Source: JAHRVQ01 sp051278195 (GTDB lineage Bacteria; Pseudomonadota; Gammaproteobacteria; Pseudomonadales; Azotimanducaceae). From it: 64,000 nt of DNA. The translations under genes and the position numbers were made by a program. Positions 17,257-25,465 of the stretch are shown here, one piece after another; position 1 is the first letter of the stretch, and the number at the start of each line of letters is the position of its first letter. A model generated the notes under the pieces. It had not been told where the DNA came from, searched no databases, and worked only from the letters and a program-made list of their open reading frames with translations. Location of the stretch: positions 1 through 64,000 of the forward strand of contig JBNMQM010000019.1 of assembly GCA_051278195.1 (NCBI GenBank), read 5' to 3'.

Positions 17257-17777
17257 ATGGGCACCATTTCGATTCGCGTACTTCGATTGCGCAAGGATGG
17301 CTCGACTTTCTGGGGTGAAAACTATGTTTCATTTCCTCGATACAAAGGTGGCCTCGCCCAGGGCATCGTCGGTTTTACCCTAGATGTTCGCGACGTTATC
17401 CATCAAGAAGCCAGAAAAAAATTATTAGCGTCATGGCGGGTGACATAGCTCATGATTTCAATAATTCTCTGCAGGCTATTATGGGCTTTGCGTAACTGGC
17501 TTTAGATCAATCACATACTCATGGATTACCTAAAGATATCGTTGAACGGCAAAACCAGATTCTAAAGTCCACCGGATCGGCTGCAGATTTGGTCAAAAAA
17601 TTATTGGCGATCAGTAGCCAACAAACTTTAAGACGAAAGCGGGTCAACTTGAGGCTCTGGTAGGAAGATTGAGAGCTTTGTCGATCCTTTCTTGACGGGG
17701 AAAGCGCAATTGTGACCGAAGCCAATTCGGGACAGCGCGCTGTTGAGGTTGCGACAAGCTGAACTCATAGAAGCCGC
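17257..17777 (+). pseudogene. Decayed PAS-histidine kinase(-receiver) gene
   Basis: Fragments in different frames follow the order of a sensor kinase. A PAS core comes first (R-L-R-K-D-G-S-T-F-W-G-E and G-I-V-G-F-T-L-D-V-R-D-V). A frameshift near 17430 follows, then the phospho-acceptor helix M-A-G-D-I-A-H-D-F-N-N-S-L-Q-A-I-M-G-F-A, ended by TAA near 17493. More dimerisation-helix sequence follows (L-V-K-K-L-L-A-I-S-S-Q-Q). Near 17710 there is a trace of receiver-like sequence (V-T-E-A-N-S-G-Q-R-A-V-E-V-A). The ATPase domain is missing, so this is a non-functional remnant. An intact relative of the same kind sits at 25466. Confidence 0.8.
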
Positions 17778-17811
17778 ACACCGGGTAATGGCGAATGGGG
17801 ACACTAGTATT

Positions 17812-17836
17812 AGGGCCTCATAAACGATGAGACCCT
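17812..17836 (-). terminator. Hairpin downstream of the carboxylesterase
   Basis: AGGGCCTCAT, loop AAACG, ATGAGACCCT: a nine-pair stem with one mismatch, 21 bp beyond the stop of the esterase. There is no strong U tract, so it may be a weak or Rho-assisted terminator. Confidence 0.5.
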
Positions 17837-17856
17837 CGGCTTCTGTAAGTTGGTGC

Positions 17857-19650
17857 TCAATTCGTCATTTTAGTTGAAGTACAACCCATATTTTCATACT
17901 CAGATTGAGAATATGCTTCGCCGCGGAACAGCCTTTCGTACATGTCGCAGGCACCGTCTTGATTGTTTGAAAAGTCTTCAGCAAGAAACTGCTGCTTCAA
18001 GCTTTCCATAGAGAGCTTGTCGGCTTGCATACTAATTTCGTCAGTATCGATAATCAGGATACGTGGCGTGACCTCGTCCGAACTGTCCCATCCGATCCAC
18101 GTTTTTAAATCGTTGGACTGACCGCTTCCTGGGTTTCCGGTGTAAGCGAAGTTAGCCCAATAGGACCGCATTGATGCGGACACGGTGTCAAACTTTTCCT
18201 GGTTATAGTCAGGAAAGAGGACTCTTAACGGTTTAGGAAAATTGCCGAATACAAAAGGCAATTCCAACGCATGCGCGGCACCAAACAAGTCTTCTAAAGA
18301 GATAATGCCAAGATCACGCCAGTCGTCAACGTCAAACCTGTAGGCGTAAACGTCACCGCCTTGCGCGCTCATCAGGTCGTCGGCTAGCTGATCTACAGCC
18401 GCTATCTTCCATCCTTGCGTACCATAACGACTGTCTCTGTTATATCCGGCAAGATCGTTGAAGCCAGAAGGTAGCGCGCCAATTCTGTCGACACCAGGAT
18501 GAGTAAAAGCCATAAATAATTTTACTTCGTCACGATTGGTGCCAAGAATAATAGGCACTGGGTTGTAGTTCTTAGTATCGGAAAAAATTTCCCTAGTAGA
18601 CAATCCTTTTGGCAAGACATAACCATCTGCAAAAAGATCTGGGTTGCCCAACATGCCACCCATTCCATTACCGTAAAGAGCAATAAGCTCGAATGGCGAT
18701 GCGCCGTAAAGCAAACGACTAATTTCAGTAGGCTGCATATTGATCTGCATCGCTTTTGCGTCAGCTCTATTGGAGGCTTTGCCCAGCTTAATGAGCAGTT
18801 GATTGACGGTTTCCTGACTACTCAATGCGTGTCCTGGCGCGTCATCATCGACATAGTTTTCAGCAGCGGCGATCGTGTTTAAATTCAACCCGCCGCTTTG
18901 GGAGATGGCCTTATGAAACAGGCCAGCAGCCAACGGCGAGGCCATCATTGAAAGGGTGTCAAAGGCTCCGGCTGACTCTCCGAACACTGTGACGTTCGTC
19001 GCGTCGCCACCAAATTGCTCAATATTTTCACGCACCCACTGCAATGCCAGAACAATGTCTAACGTGCCGTAGTTACCGGAGTTGTCTGCTTCTGTCGTTT
19101 CGTTCGTTCGAAGTGCCGGATGACGGAACCAGCCAAGTGGACCTAGCCGATAATTGATACTCACCAGGACCACGTTATTTTCTCGTGCGAGCCTCGCGCC
19201 ATCGTAGATGGAAGTTGCTGCCTCGCCAATACTATTTCCTCCGCCGTGGATCCAGAACATGACAGGTAGTGATTTGCTATTCTCGGGTGACCAAACGTTT
19301 ATGAACAGGCAGTCTTCACTACCTTTTTCAGCTTGCGGGCAAGCACTGCCGAAGGACAATGCGTTGAAGGCTTCTGACCATTTTTTCGCAGGTAGTGGCG
19401 CGCGCCACCTCAGCGTCCCGATAGGTGGTTGGGCGTATGGCATACCAAGCCAGGCATCGACTCGCTGATCGCTAAATCCAATGATGGGGCCCGTACCGAT
19501 CGTTCTGGCTGTCGCTGTATTGGCAATGTTGTCTGGTTTTGGGTCAACGGAGAGGTAGTTGTTGAGATAAATGGCAGAACCGGCGATTAACACTACGATG
19601 CTGGCGATGACAAAAAGTATTTTCTTGATCAATGAGGTAGCCCCTTTCAT
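17857..19650 (-). CDS. Type-B carboxylesterase/lipase, membrane-anchored
   Basis: About 597 residues. The ATG at 19650 is chosen because it starts an N-terminal membrane anchor (I-L-F-V-I-A-S-I-V-V-L-I-A-G-S-A-I-Y); the frame is open 41 codons further upstream. The alpha/beta-hydrolase landmarks are the oxyanion-hole W-I-H-G-G-G-N, the nucleophile elbow F-G-E-S-A-G-A, and the His-containing G-A-A-H-A-L-E-L-P-F-V-F. The paired cysteines of E-D-C-L-F-I-N-V-W-S are typical of the family. It should hydrolyse carboxylic esters in the periplasm. It lies downstream of, and on the same strand as, the atypical SDR gene. Confidence 0.9.
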   Translation of the reverse strand: MKGATSLIKKILFVIASIVVLIAGSAIYLNNYLSVDPKPDNIANTATARTIGTGPIIGFSDQRVDAWLGMPYAQPPIGTLRWRAPLPAKKWSEAFNALSFGSACPQAEKGSEDCLFINVWSPENSKSLPVMFWIHGGGNSIGEAATSIYDGARLARENNVVLVSINYRLGPLGWFRHPALRTNETTEADNSGNYGTLDIVLALQWVRENIEQFGGDATNVTVFGESAGAFDTLSMMASPLAAGLFHKAISQSGGLNLNTIAAAENYVDDDAPGHALSSQETVNQLLIKLGKASNRADAKAMQINMQPTEISRLLYGASPFELIALYGNGMGGMLGNPDLFADGYVLPKGLSTREIFSDTKNYNPVPIILGTNRDEVKLFMAFTHPGVDRIGALPSGFNDLAGYNRDSRYGTQGWKIAAVDQLADDLMSAQGGDVYAYRFDVDDWRDLGIISLEDLFGAAHALELPFVFGNFPKPLRVLFPDYNQEKFDTVSASMRSYWANFAYTGNPGSGQSNDLKTWIGWDSSDEVTPRILIIDTDEISMQADKLSMESLKQQFLAEDFSNNQDGACDMYERLFRGEAYSQSEYENMGCTSTKMTN

Positions 19651-19804
19651 GGTGAGTAATGAGCCCGCAAGTAGCTTACTGTGGGCTTCTGATACTTTGG
19701 TAGACGCTTTTCCAGACTGCCGAAACGCGGCACATGCGCTCCTGTCGATTGCTCCGATTGTAAAACATCTCAATAGATTTAAATATCGAGGACACGGCCA
19801 AACC

Positions 19805-20716
19805 CTAGGGATCCTTCCTATTAGCGATTAGGTTTTCAAAATAGGTTTTTAAATCTCGCTTCCCAAGTGGCGGACCAACGCCGTCGATTTCGCCCGCGGT
19901 CACGATAAAATCTGCCAAATCGCCAAACTGCGTAGACAGCAAATAGACAAATTTAACCAGTAACCTCGCCAACCAGATTGGGATGATAGTAATCTTGACC
20001 GGCTTACCGAGCAGCTCAAAAGCCATCTCAGCGGATTCACGCTGGGTCATGATGTCGGGCCCACCCGCTTCCACCTCGAGAACATCACCTGCCGCTGCAT
20101 CTGCGCAGACAATGGCAACATCTGCACCGTGAATTGGACTCATCTTATTGTTGCCTGTTCCGACCAGATAGACTCGCCCCTTTTTTGCCATATCGAGCGT
20201 CATACCCATATCAGAGAAGAAACCACAGGGCCTAACAATGGCGTAGTCAACTGAACTTTCTTGCAAGTCCTTGACCACACGTTCATGGGTATCAGTGATT
20301 GCAAGGTTAAGGATATTCTCCGCACCTTGCATAGAAACGTAGACGAACTTTTTCACATCAGCGCGCTCAGATAAATCAATCAAATTGCGATTCCCCTGAT
20401 AATCGACCTGCTCGAAAGTGAGGCCGTCGCGTTGGCGAGATATCCCAACACTGGAATAGACGATATCAATCCCGTCCATTAGACCTTCAAGGGTTTCTGG
20501 TTTCGTCACCTCCCCCAAAAAAACATCGTCGACATCATCGCGGCTAATCGCAGGCGCAGTAAACGGCCCTCGCTCCTCCAAGCGCTCAACGCTTCGTGTG
20601 AGCACTCGAACCCAGTAGCCACGTCGTTTAAATTCCTGAGCGACGAATTTTCCGAGATAACCTGTGGCACCGGCGATTAGCACGCGGGACGAATATTGAA
20701 GATCAACCTCTGTCAT
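19805..20716 (-). CDS. Atypical SDR / NmrA-like NAD(P)-binding protein
   Basis: A 303-residue protein with a Rossmann motif G-A-T-G-Y-L-G near residue 16 and V-R-V-L-T-R-S (cofactor phosphate selection). Y-S-S-V-G-I-S and V-D-Y-Q-G-N-R-N-L-I-D-L follow, as in atypical SDRs of the NmrA/complex-I NDUFA9-like groups. The catalytic Y-x-x-x-K is not obvious, so it may be a sensor or a reductase with altered chemistry. A hydrophobic helix at ~250-275 (I-W-L-A-R-L-L-V-K-F-V-Y-L-L-S) could touch a membrane. It is divergent from the second carotenoid oxygenase across 340 bp. Confidence 0.8.
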   Translation of the reverse strand: MTEVDLQYSSRVLIAGATGYLGKFVAQEFKRRGYWVRVLTRSVERLEERGPFTAPAISRDDVDDVFLGEVTKPETLEGLMDGIDIVYSSVGISRQRDGLTFEQVDYQGNRNLIDLSERADVKKFVYVSMQGAENILNLAITDTHERVVKDLQESSVDYAIVRPCGFFSDMGMTLDMAKKGRVYLVGTGNNKMSPIHGADVAIVCADAAAGDVLEVEAGGPDIMTQRESAEMAFELLGKPVKITIIPIWLARLLVKFVYLLSTQFGDLADFIVTAGEIDGVGPPLGKRDLKTYFENLIANRKDP

Positions 20717-21056
20717 AGGTACCGCCTTTGGCCAAAGCCGAAAATAGTTGAATCATGATGCCCTTACGCGCGGACTGTTTTGTATTGCTTCGATTGTTGC
20801 AGGATATCTGCTGGGAAACACTTAATCAGACTGGTTATCGGCTTATTTGCGAGCGATACAAACGAGCTTCCCGTTATAGGGAAAAACAAAACGGTTCGTT
20901 TGTCACCTTTGGGATAAGATCAGACGCAATAGCGATTCCAGATTCAGACACTGTCAGAGCACCAAAAGCAGGCTAAGCTCAAATAACCGACTATCGTGCG
21001 CGGCTTGCCAGAGCGGAAACAGCAACCGAAATATAGAGAAATGGAGCGGAAATAAA
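20717..21056. other. Divergent intergenic region
   Basis: This 340-bp gap between the atypical SDR and the carotenoid oxygenase holds no convincing gene. It contains an 8-bp inverted repeat, ACAAACGA and TCGTTTGT (about 20858 and 20897), in a position that could bind a regulator. Both flanking promoters must lie here. Confidence 0.35.
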
Positions 21057-22487
21057 ATGACAATTCAGCAAAAAACAAACCCTGCACCCGAAGTCACATT
21101 CGAAGGTAATTATTTTCTTGAAGGCAATTATGGGCCCGTGCAAGAAGAGCACATAGCCACAGACCTGCAGGTCATTGGTGAAATCCCAGTCAATCTAAAG
21201 GGTCACTATCTGCGCATCGGGCCAAACCCCGTCTATGTTTCAAATGTTGAAAAATACCACTGGTTCGACGGCGACGGCATGGTGCACGCAGTGCAATTTG
21301 AGGATGGCGCGGTGACCTATCGCAATCGTTTTATTGATACAGAAGGACTTCAGTGGGAGCGTAAGGAAGACCGTTGGCTCTGGCGAGGTCTCAACGGCAT
21401 GATGGATGGTGGCCCTACCGTCATGCCAGAAGGTGCGCCAGCGGGCAAGAACCCTGGCAACACTGCGTTCGTCAATCACAACGGGACACTTTACGCACTA
21501 CATGAAGGCTCTGACCCCCATATTCTGAGTCTGCCGGATCTAGCGACTGTCGGCACGACTAATTTTGACGGTAAGCTAACGCACGCTTTTACAGCTCATC
21601 CGAAGGTTGATCCAAGCACCGGGGAAATGATGACTTTTGGCTACGGCCCCTTCCCACCTTTTGTCACTTATTCCGTCATTAACAAGGAAGGTGCGCTGAT
21701 TCACTCAACGCCAATCACGATTCCCAAAGGTATTATGATGCACGACTTTGCGTGCTCGAGAAATTATTCAATATTCCTCGATTTCCCGCTAACCTTTGAT
21801 ATTGAAGCGGCGATGGAAGGTAGGTCACCGCTTGCATTTGAAGCGGCGCACGGCTCACGTATTGGCATCATGCCCCGTCATGGATCTGACGAAGATGTTA
21901 AGTGGTTTACTGTTGATGTAGGTGTCGTGATCCACACCGCAAACGCCTGGGAAGAAGGCGATGTGGTTGTGGTTCAAGGGTGTCGTTCAAAATCATCAGA
22001 CATCATTGGTGCAGCAGAGGTAGATACCGACGACCCCACCGACTTGTTGGGCCAATTGTATGAATGGCGCATCAATGTAAAAACCGGCGACATCACTGAA
22101 GGTCCCCTGCATGCATACTTCTCAGACTTTTCTCGCATCAACGAAAATTATTCAGGGACGAAAACACGCTATACGTACTCTGTAGAATTCGACCAGACCC
22201 GCGACATCACATTCAAGGCCGTGATGAAATTCGACCGAGAAACAGGTGAAACACAACATCACCATTTTGGTGAAGGACGCTATGTTGGCGAAGCTGTATT
22301 TGCGCCAAAAGTTGGTTCATCAGATGAGGACGACGGTTATGTTATTTGCTTCATACAGGACGAGAACGTCAATCAGAGCGAATGCATTATCATCGACGCG
22401 AAAAAATTCGATGGTGACCCAGTCGCTCGAATCCTAATCCCTCATAGAGTGCCATACGGCTTTCACTCTGGCTGGGTCGGTGCATAG
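21057..22487 (+). CDS. Carotenoid oxygenase (RPE65 family), second copy
   Basis: A 476-residue non-haem iron dioxygenase. The iron ligands appear in T-A-H-P-K, M-M-H-D-F, V-I-H-T-A-N-A-W and G-F-H-S-G-W near the C-terminus. The entry H-Y-L-R-I-G-P-N-P and W-F-D-G-D-G-M-V-H-A are diagnostic for the family. It differs clearly from the copy at 9260, for example H-T-A-N-A-W against H-P-M-N-A-Y, so it probably has another polyene or stilbene substrate. The SRPBCC gene 51 bp downstream is likely co-transcribed. Confidence 0.9.
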   Translation: MTIQQKTNPAPEVTFEGNYFLEGNYGPVQEEHIATDLQVIGEIPVNLKGHYLRIGPNPVYVSNVEKYHWFDGDGMVHAVQFEDGAVTYRNRFIDTEGLQWERKEDRWLWRGLNGMMDGGPTVMPEGAPAGKNPGNTAFVNHNGTLYALHEGSDPHILSLPDLATVGTTNFDGKLTHAFTAHPKVDPSTGEMMTFGYGPFPPFVTYSVINKEGALIHSTPITIPKGIMMHDFACSRNYSIFLDFPLTFDIEAAMEGRSPLAFEAAHGSRIGIMPRHGSDEDVKWFTVDVGVVIHTANAWEEGDVVVVQGCRSKSSDIIGAAEVDTDDPTDLLGQLYEWRINVKTGDITEGPLHAYFSDFSRINENYSGTKTRYTYSVEFDQTRDITFKAVMKFDRETGETQHHHFGEGRYVGEAVFAPKVGSSDEDDGYVICFIQDENVNQSECIIIDAKKFDGDPVARILIPHRVPYGFHSGWVGA

Positions 22488-22538
22488 CGCTGATAGCCTT
22501 GTTTCATACTGCAATTCGTACCTAGCCGGAAACTCACC

Positions 22539-23018
22539 ATGATCGAATATGAAAAAGTAGAGCTGGATTTTCTTGATTCAGCACCCATCAAAATTTCGTT
22601 GAGTGCAGATCTCAATATTACACCAGCCGCGTTGTTCAAATTATTTGAAGACCCCAATGCTTGGGAGTGGGCAACAATTAAGTCAGTGGTCTGGGAAACA
22701 GAACAACCCTATGAACGCGGCACAACCAGAACGGTAGATGTTTCTGGGCAAGGTAAGATCCAGGAATACTTCTTGCTCTGGGAACAAGACCAACGGATGT
22801 GCTTTCGGTTCGAGCAGGGCGAAATGAAACTAGTTTCAGCGCTTGTTGAAGACTATCAAGTGGACGCGCTAGCGGATGGCCGCAGCCGGCTAACATGGAA
22901 TATAGCCATGCAACTACGGGGCTTTATCCGAGTACTGACGCCGGTCCTCTCTGGGGTTATGAAACGACAGTTTGCTGGAATGCTGGATACTCTCGTCACT
23001 TCTGTCAATAAGCGCTAA
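22539..23018 (+). CDS. SRPBCC (START-like) family protein
   Basis: A 159-residue protein with the helix-grip features of the polyketide-cyclase/START-like superfamily: I-S-L-S-A-D-L-N-I-T-P-A-A-L-F-K-L-F near the start, Y-E-R-G-T-T-R-T-V-D-V and the C-terminal helix V-L-S-G-V-M-K-R-Q-F. Such proteins hold hydrophobic ligands in a cavity. Coming directly after a carotenoid oxygenase, it may bind that enzyme's substrate or product. That link is inferred from position only. Confidence 0.75.
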   Translation: MIEYEKVELDFLDSAPIKISLSADLNITPAALFKLFEDPNAWEWATIKSVVWETEQPYERGTTRTVDVSGQGKIQEYFLLWEQDQRMCFRFEQGEMKLVSALVEDYQVDALADGRSRLTWNIAMQLRGFIRVLTPVLSGVMKRQFAGMLDTLVTSVNKR

Positions 23019-23133
23019 AAGCAAAAAGAAAGAAAATGATGCCAGAGTAAATCGACGGCAAAAACGCGTCTATTAAGTGCTTCTGCTATACTGGAAGTGA
23101 ATTAGGCCGCCGATATCAGGACATTGCCCTAGC

Positions 23134-24105
23134 ATGGCGTTATCCGCTGAACTGAACATTCATTTCATTGCTGCACCCTCCATCGTCATTGATATTTTAT
23201 CCGATGATAGCTTAGTCATATGCGCTGCGAACTCAGCCGCAAAATCGCAGTTTCCTGCAGAAAACCACAGAGTCGAAGGCATGGTTTTGACTGACTTTGA
23301 AGGCATGAATGCAGAAAAAGTCGCGCGGCGGCAAAAAACCATCCTCCACTTAAGGCGCTGCATCGAGGGGAAAGAACCTAGGTTCAGCGAGGCTCAGCAA
23401 CAGCGTCGCGACGGCAGCTTGCATTGGAACCGCAGAGCCTACATTCCCATCATGGATGCCAGTGCAGAGGTAGAAAAAGTTATGGTGATGAGCTTCGATA
23501 TCAACGAAATCATCGAGCCCCAACAAGAATTGAAGTTTGTCATCAATTCCATCGGTGCGCCTATTTTTATCGTTGATGTTCGGCCGGGCAACCGGTTCTT
23601 CTGGCGATTCTTTAATCCAAGTGCTGAAAAATTCTACGATCTACAGAGTGACAAGTTTGAAGGAGGCGAAATAGGCGATTTTGAGAACATCGCGGAATAT
23701 CGGATAGCGTTTCGCAAGCGACTCCTAGTTCGCTGTGAAAGTCTTGTGCTAGCCAAAAACCCCTAGTTCTTCGAAAATGAGTACGACAGGCCCGATGGAC
23801 GACGATGGGCTCGCAGTACCTACGTGCCGATCTTTAATCCGGCAGGCGAAGTCTCACAAATTCTGATTACGAGCCTCGACATCACTGAACTGATTGAAAC
23901 TCAACACCACCTAGAGAATGCACTAACAAAAACTTTAAGCGGATTCGTCAAAATTTGTTCGAGCTGCAAAAAGATCAAACATAAAGACCATTGGCAACCC
24001 ATCGAGCAATATGCGTCTGAGCAGATGAATTATCATCAATTCAGCCATGGTATGTGTGATGTATGCGTCGTGGATCTTTACAGCGCTGAACTTCGTGATA
24101 AATAA
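23134..24105 (+). pseudogene. PAS-PAS sensor protein interrupted by an in-frame TAG
   Basis: One continuous 323-codon frame, broken only by TAG at 23764-23766. Before the stop are a PAS domain (V-I-C-A-A-N-S-A-A; R-R-D-G-S-L-H-W-N-R-R-A-Y) and the start of a second. After it the second PAS domain continues (F-F-E-N-E-Y-D-R-P-D-G-R-R-W; L-I-T-S-L-D-I-T-E-L). A short C-terminal module follows (I-C-S-S-C-K-K-I-K; F-S-H-G-M-C-D-V-C) that is common in PAS/receiver proteins. Because everything stays in frame, this is either a recent nonsense mutation, a sequencing error, or two separately translated pieces (210 codons, and a GTG at 23824). Confidence 0.75.
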
Positions 24106-24145
24106 ATTTTGACCAGAACAGTAAGTCTGAAACAAACGAGCTGTA

Positions 24146-24181
24146 GTTGAAGCAATGGTTGAAGCAATGGTTGAAGCAATG
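24146..24181. repeat. 12-bp tandem repeat (3 copies)
   Basis: GTTGAAGCAATG occurs three times in perfect tandem, about 40 bp after the PAS gene. A degenerate fourth unit, GTTAAAAAA, follows. Confidence 0.95.
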
Positions 24182-24291
24182 GTTAAAAAAACGAGTCAAA
24201 GCTAAGGAGCGCCTCACCCATTCAAGGCATTCTCAATCCGGCACTTTGCTCTACACAGCCACTCCCCAACTACTGCTCAAAGCAACAAAGG

Positions 24292-25197
24292 CTACTGACG
24301 CGATTCCCAATAACTCGCTTCAGAGTCATTGAGCCAGACATGCGCACCACCACCCTCAAAACGCTTCGCATTGGAGGGATCTTTTGAAGCGCTGCCGCAG
24401 ACAACTTCAATCTCTTTGGATGTCATGGTGGACCACTTTGCAATGGCCTGCTCCGGGGTCGGTGCATCCTGCGCTTGCTTTGTAATGCCTGGCGACACCG
24501 CTTCCAGGGCTTCTTCATATTCTGCATAAGGCCGATACCCAGGGACCGTTCGCTCACCGGCAGGCCCTTTGAATATGAAAGTGGGCAGATTGTATCGTTC
24601 GTATCCTTCTGAGAACATCATGCCACCTTTGAGGTGATCTGTTTCCGTCTCGTTAAGCTCCCTGACATAATCGTTAGGCTGTCTGGTTTCTTCCCAGTCT
24701 GTCAGATAAGCCGCAATGACCTCGTCACTTTTGGCGTCATTCAACATGCGTTTAATATCCAGCCCAGGAATCCCTTCAAGGGCTATCGCCGCTTGGTCCA
24801 CAGAGTCCACGGGCGTGCCATAGAAAAATACCGATTCGCGGAAGCGCCGCAGCACCTTGTCGGCCATGTCAGAACCCTGAAGTTCTGCCGCCTTCACGAG
24901 CAAGCAGGGCGGATCTGTCGTAACGGCCATATAACGAAGGTCTTCGGGATAAGGCATACCCGTGATATCGGTGACTCTCTTCCATACTTTCAGATATTGC
25001 TGACCTGCTGTAAATCCATCCCAGGGTTGAAACATCTTGACCGTCGAATTGTCCTTACACAAACCAGCCATAACAGGCCGCCAGCTTAACTTTTCGCCAA
25101 ATCGCCATTGAAGTTTTCGCTTGAACGGTTCCGTGCCCCAAGCAATAGAACATAGCGGGTCAGTGTATTCGATGATTTCTACCGGTTGTTCACTCAT
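24292..25197 (-). CDS. DsbA-family (FrnE-like) thioredoxin-fold protein
   Basis: About 301 residues of the DsbA/FrnE fold: an N-terminal E-Y-T-D-P-L-C-S-I-A-W-G-T motif, an inserted helical domain, and the cis-proline loop Y-N-L-P-T-F-I-F. Only the first Cys of the usual C-x-x-C is present (C-S-I-A), so it cannot cycle a disulfide in the classical way; several relatives in this subfamily also lack one Cys. There is no signal peptide, so it is cytoplasmic. The start is ATG at 25197 (M-S-E-Q-P-V). It lies divergently from the hybrid kinase gene. Confidence 0.8.
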   Translation of the reverse strand: MSEQPVEIIEYTDPLCSIAWGTEPFKRKLQWRFGEKLSWRPVMAGLCKDNSTVKMFQPWDGFTAGQQYLKVWKRVTDITGMPYPEDLRYMAVTTDPPCLLVKAAELQGSDMADKVLRRFRESVFFYGTPVDSVDQAAIALEGIPGLDIKRMLNDAKSDEVIAAYLTDWEETRQPNDYVRELNETETDHLKGGMMFSEGYERYNLPTFIFKGPAGERTVPGYRPYAEYEEALEAVSPGITKQAQDAPTPEQAIAKWSTMTSKEIEVVCGSASKDPSNAKRFEGGGAHVWLNDSEASYWESRQ

Positions 25198-25465
25198 AAG
25201 CATGATTTCATGAAATTGGTCTTAGATGTTATAGAGCAGCTAGGCGCCTATCAACCCGACCGCCTGTCAGCCGCTCGAACAAGCATTCTACTGACATTAA
25301 CCATTGAATAAGGAAAGCCGTTGCATAATAATTTCCATCCAAATAGTTCCCGCACACGTGTGGTTTCGTTGTAACGAAGAAAATGCGGGTTGAATTCACC
25401 ATCCTCCGTTAGCGAGAGTCTATCGTTGCGGCACGGGTTTTATGTGGAGAGCGGGCAAATTCGCG

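Noticed and set aside
20755..20976. A 73-codon frame in the divergent gap before the second carotenoid oxygenase
   Set aside because: No ribosome site, no family resemblance, and the gap must hold two promoters.
23764..23766. TAG in the PAS gene as a pyrrolysine codon
   Set aside because: Pyrrolysine use is not expected outside a few methylamine-related groups, and the PAS position has no such role; simple nonsense is more likely.
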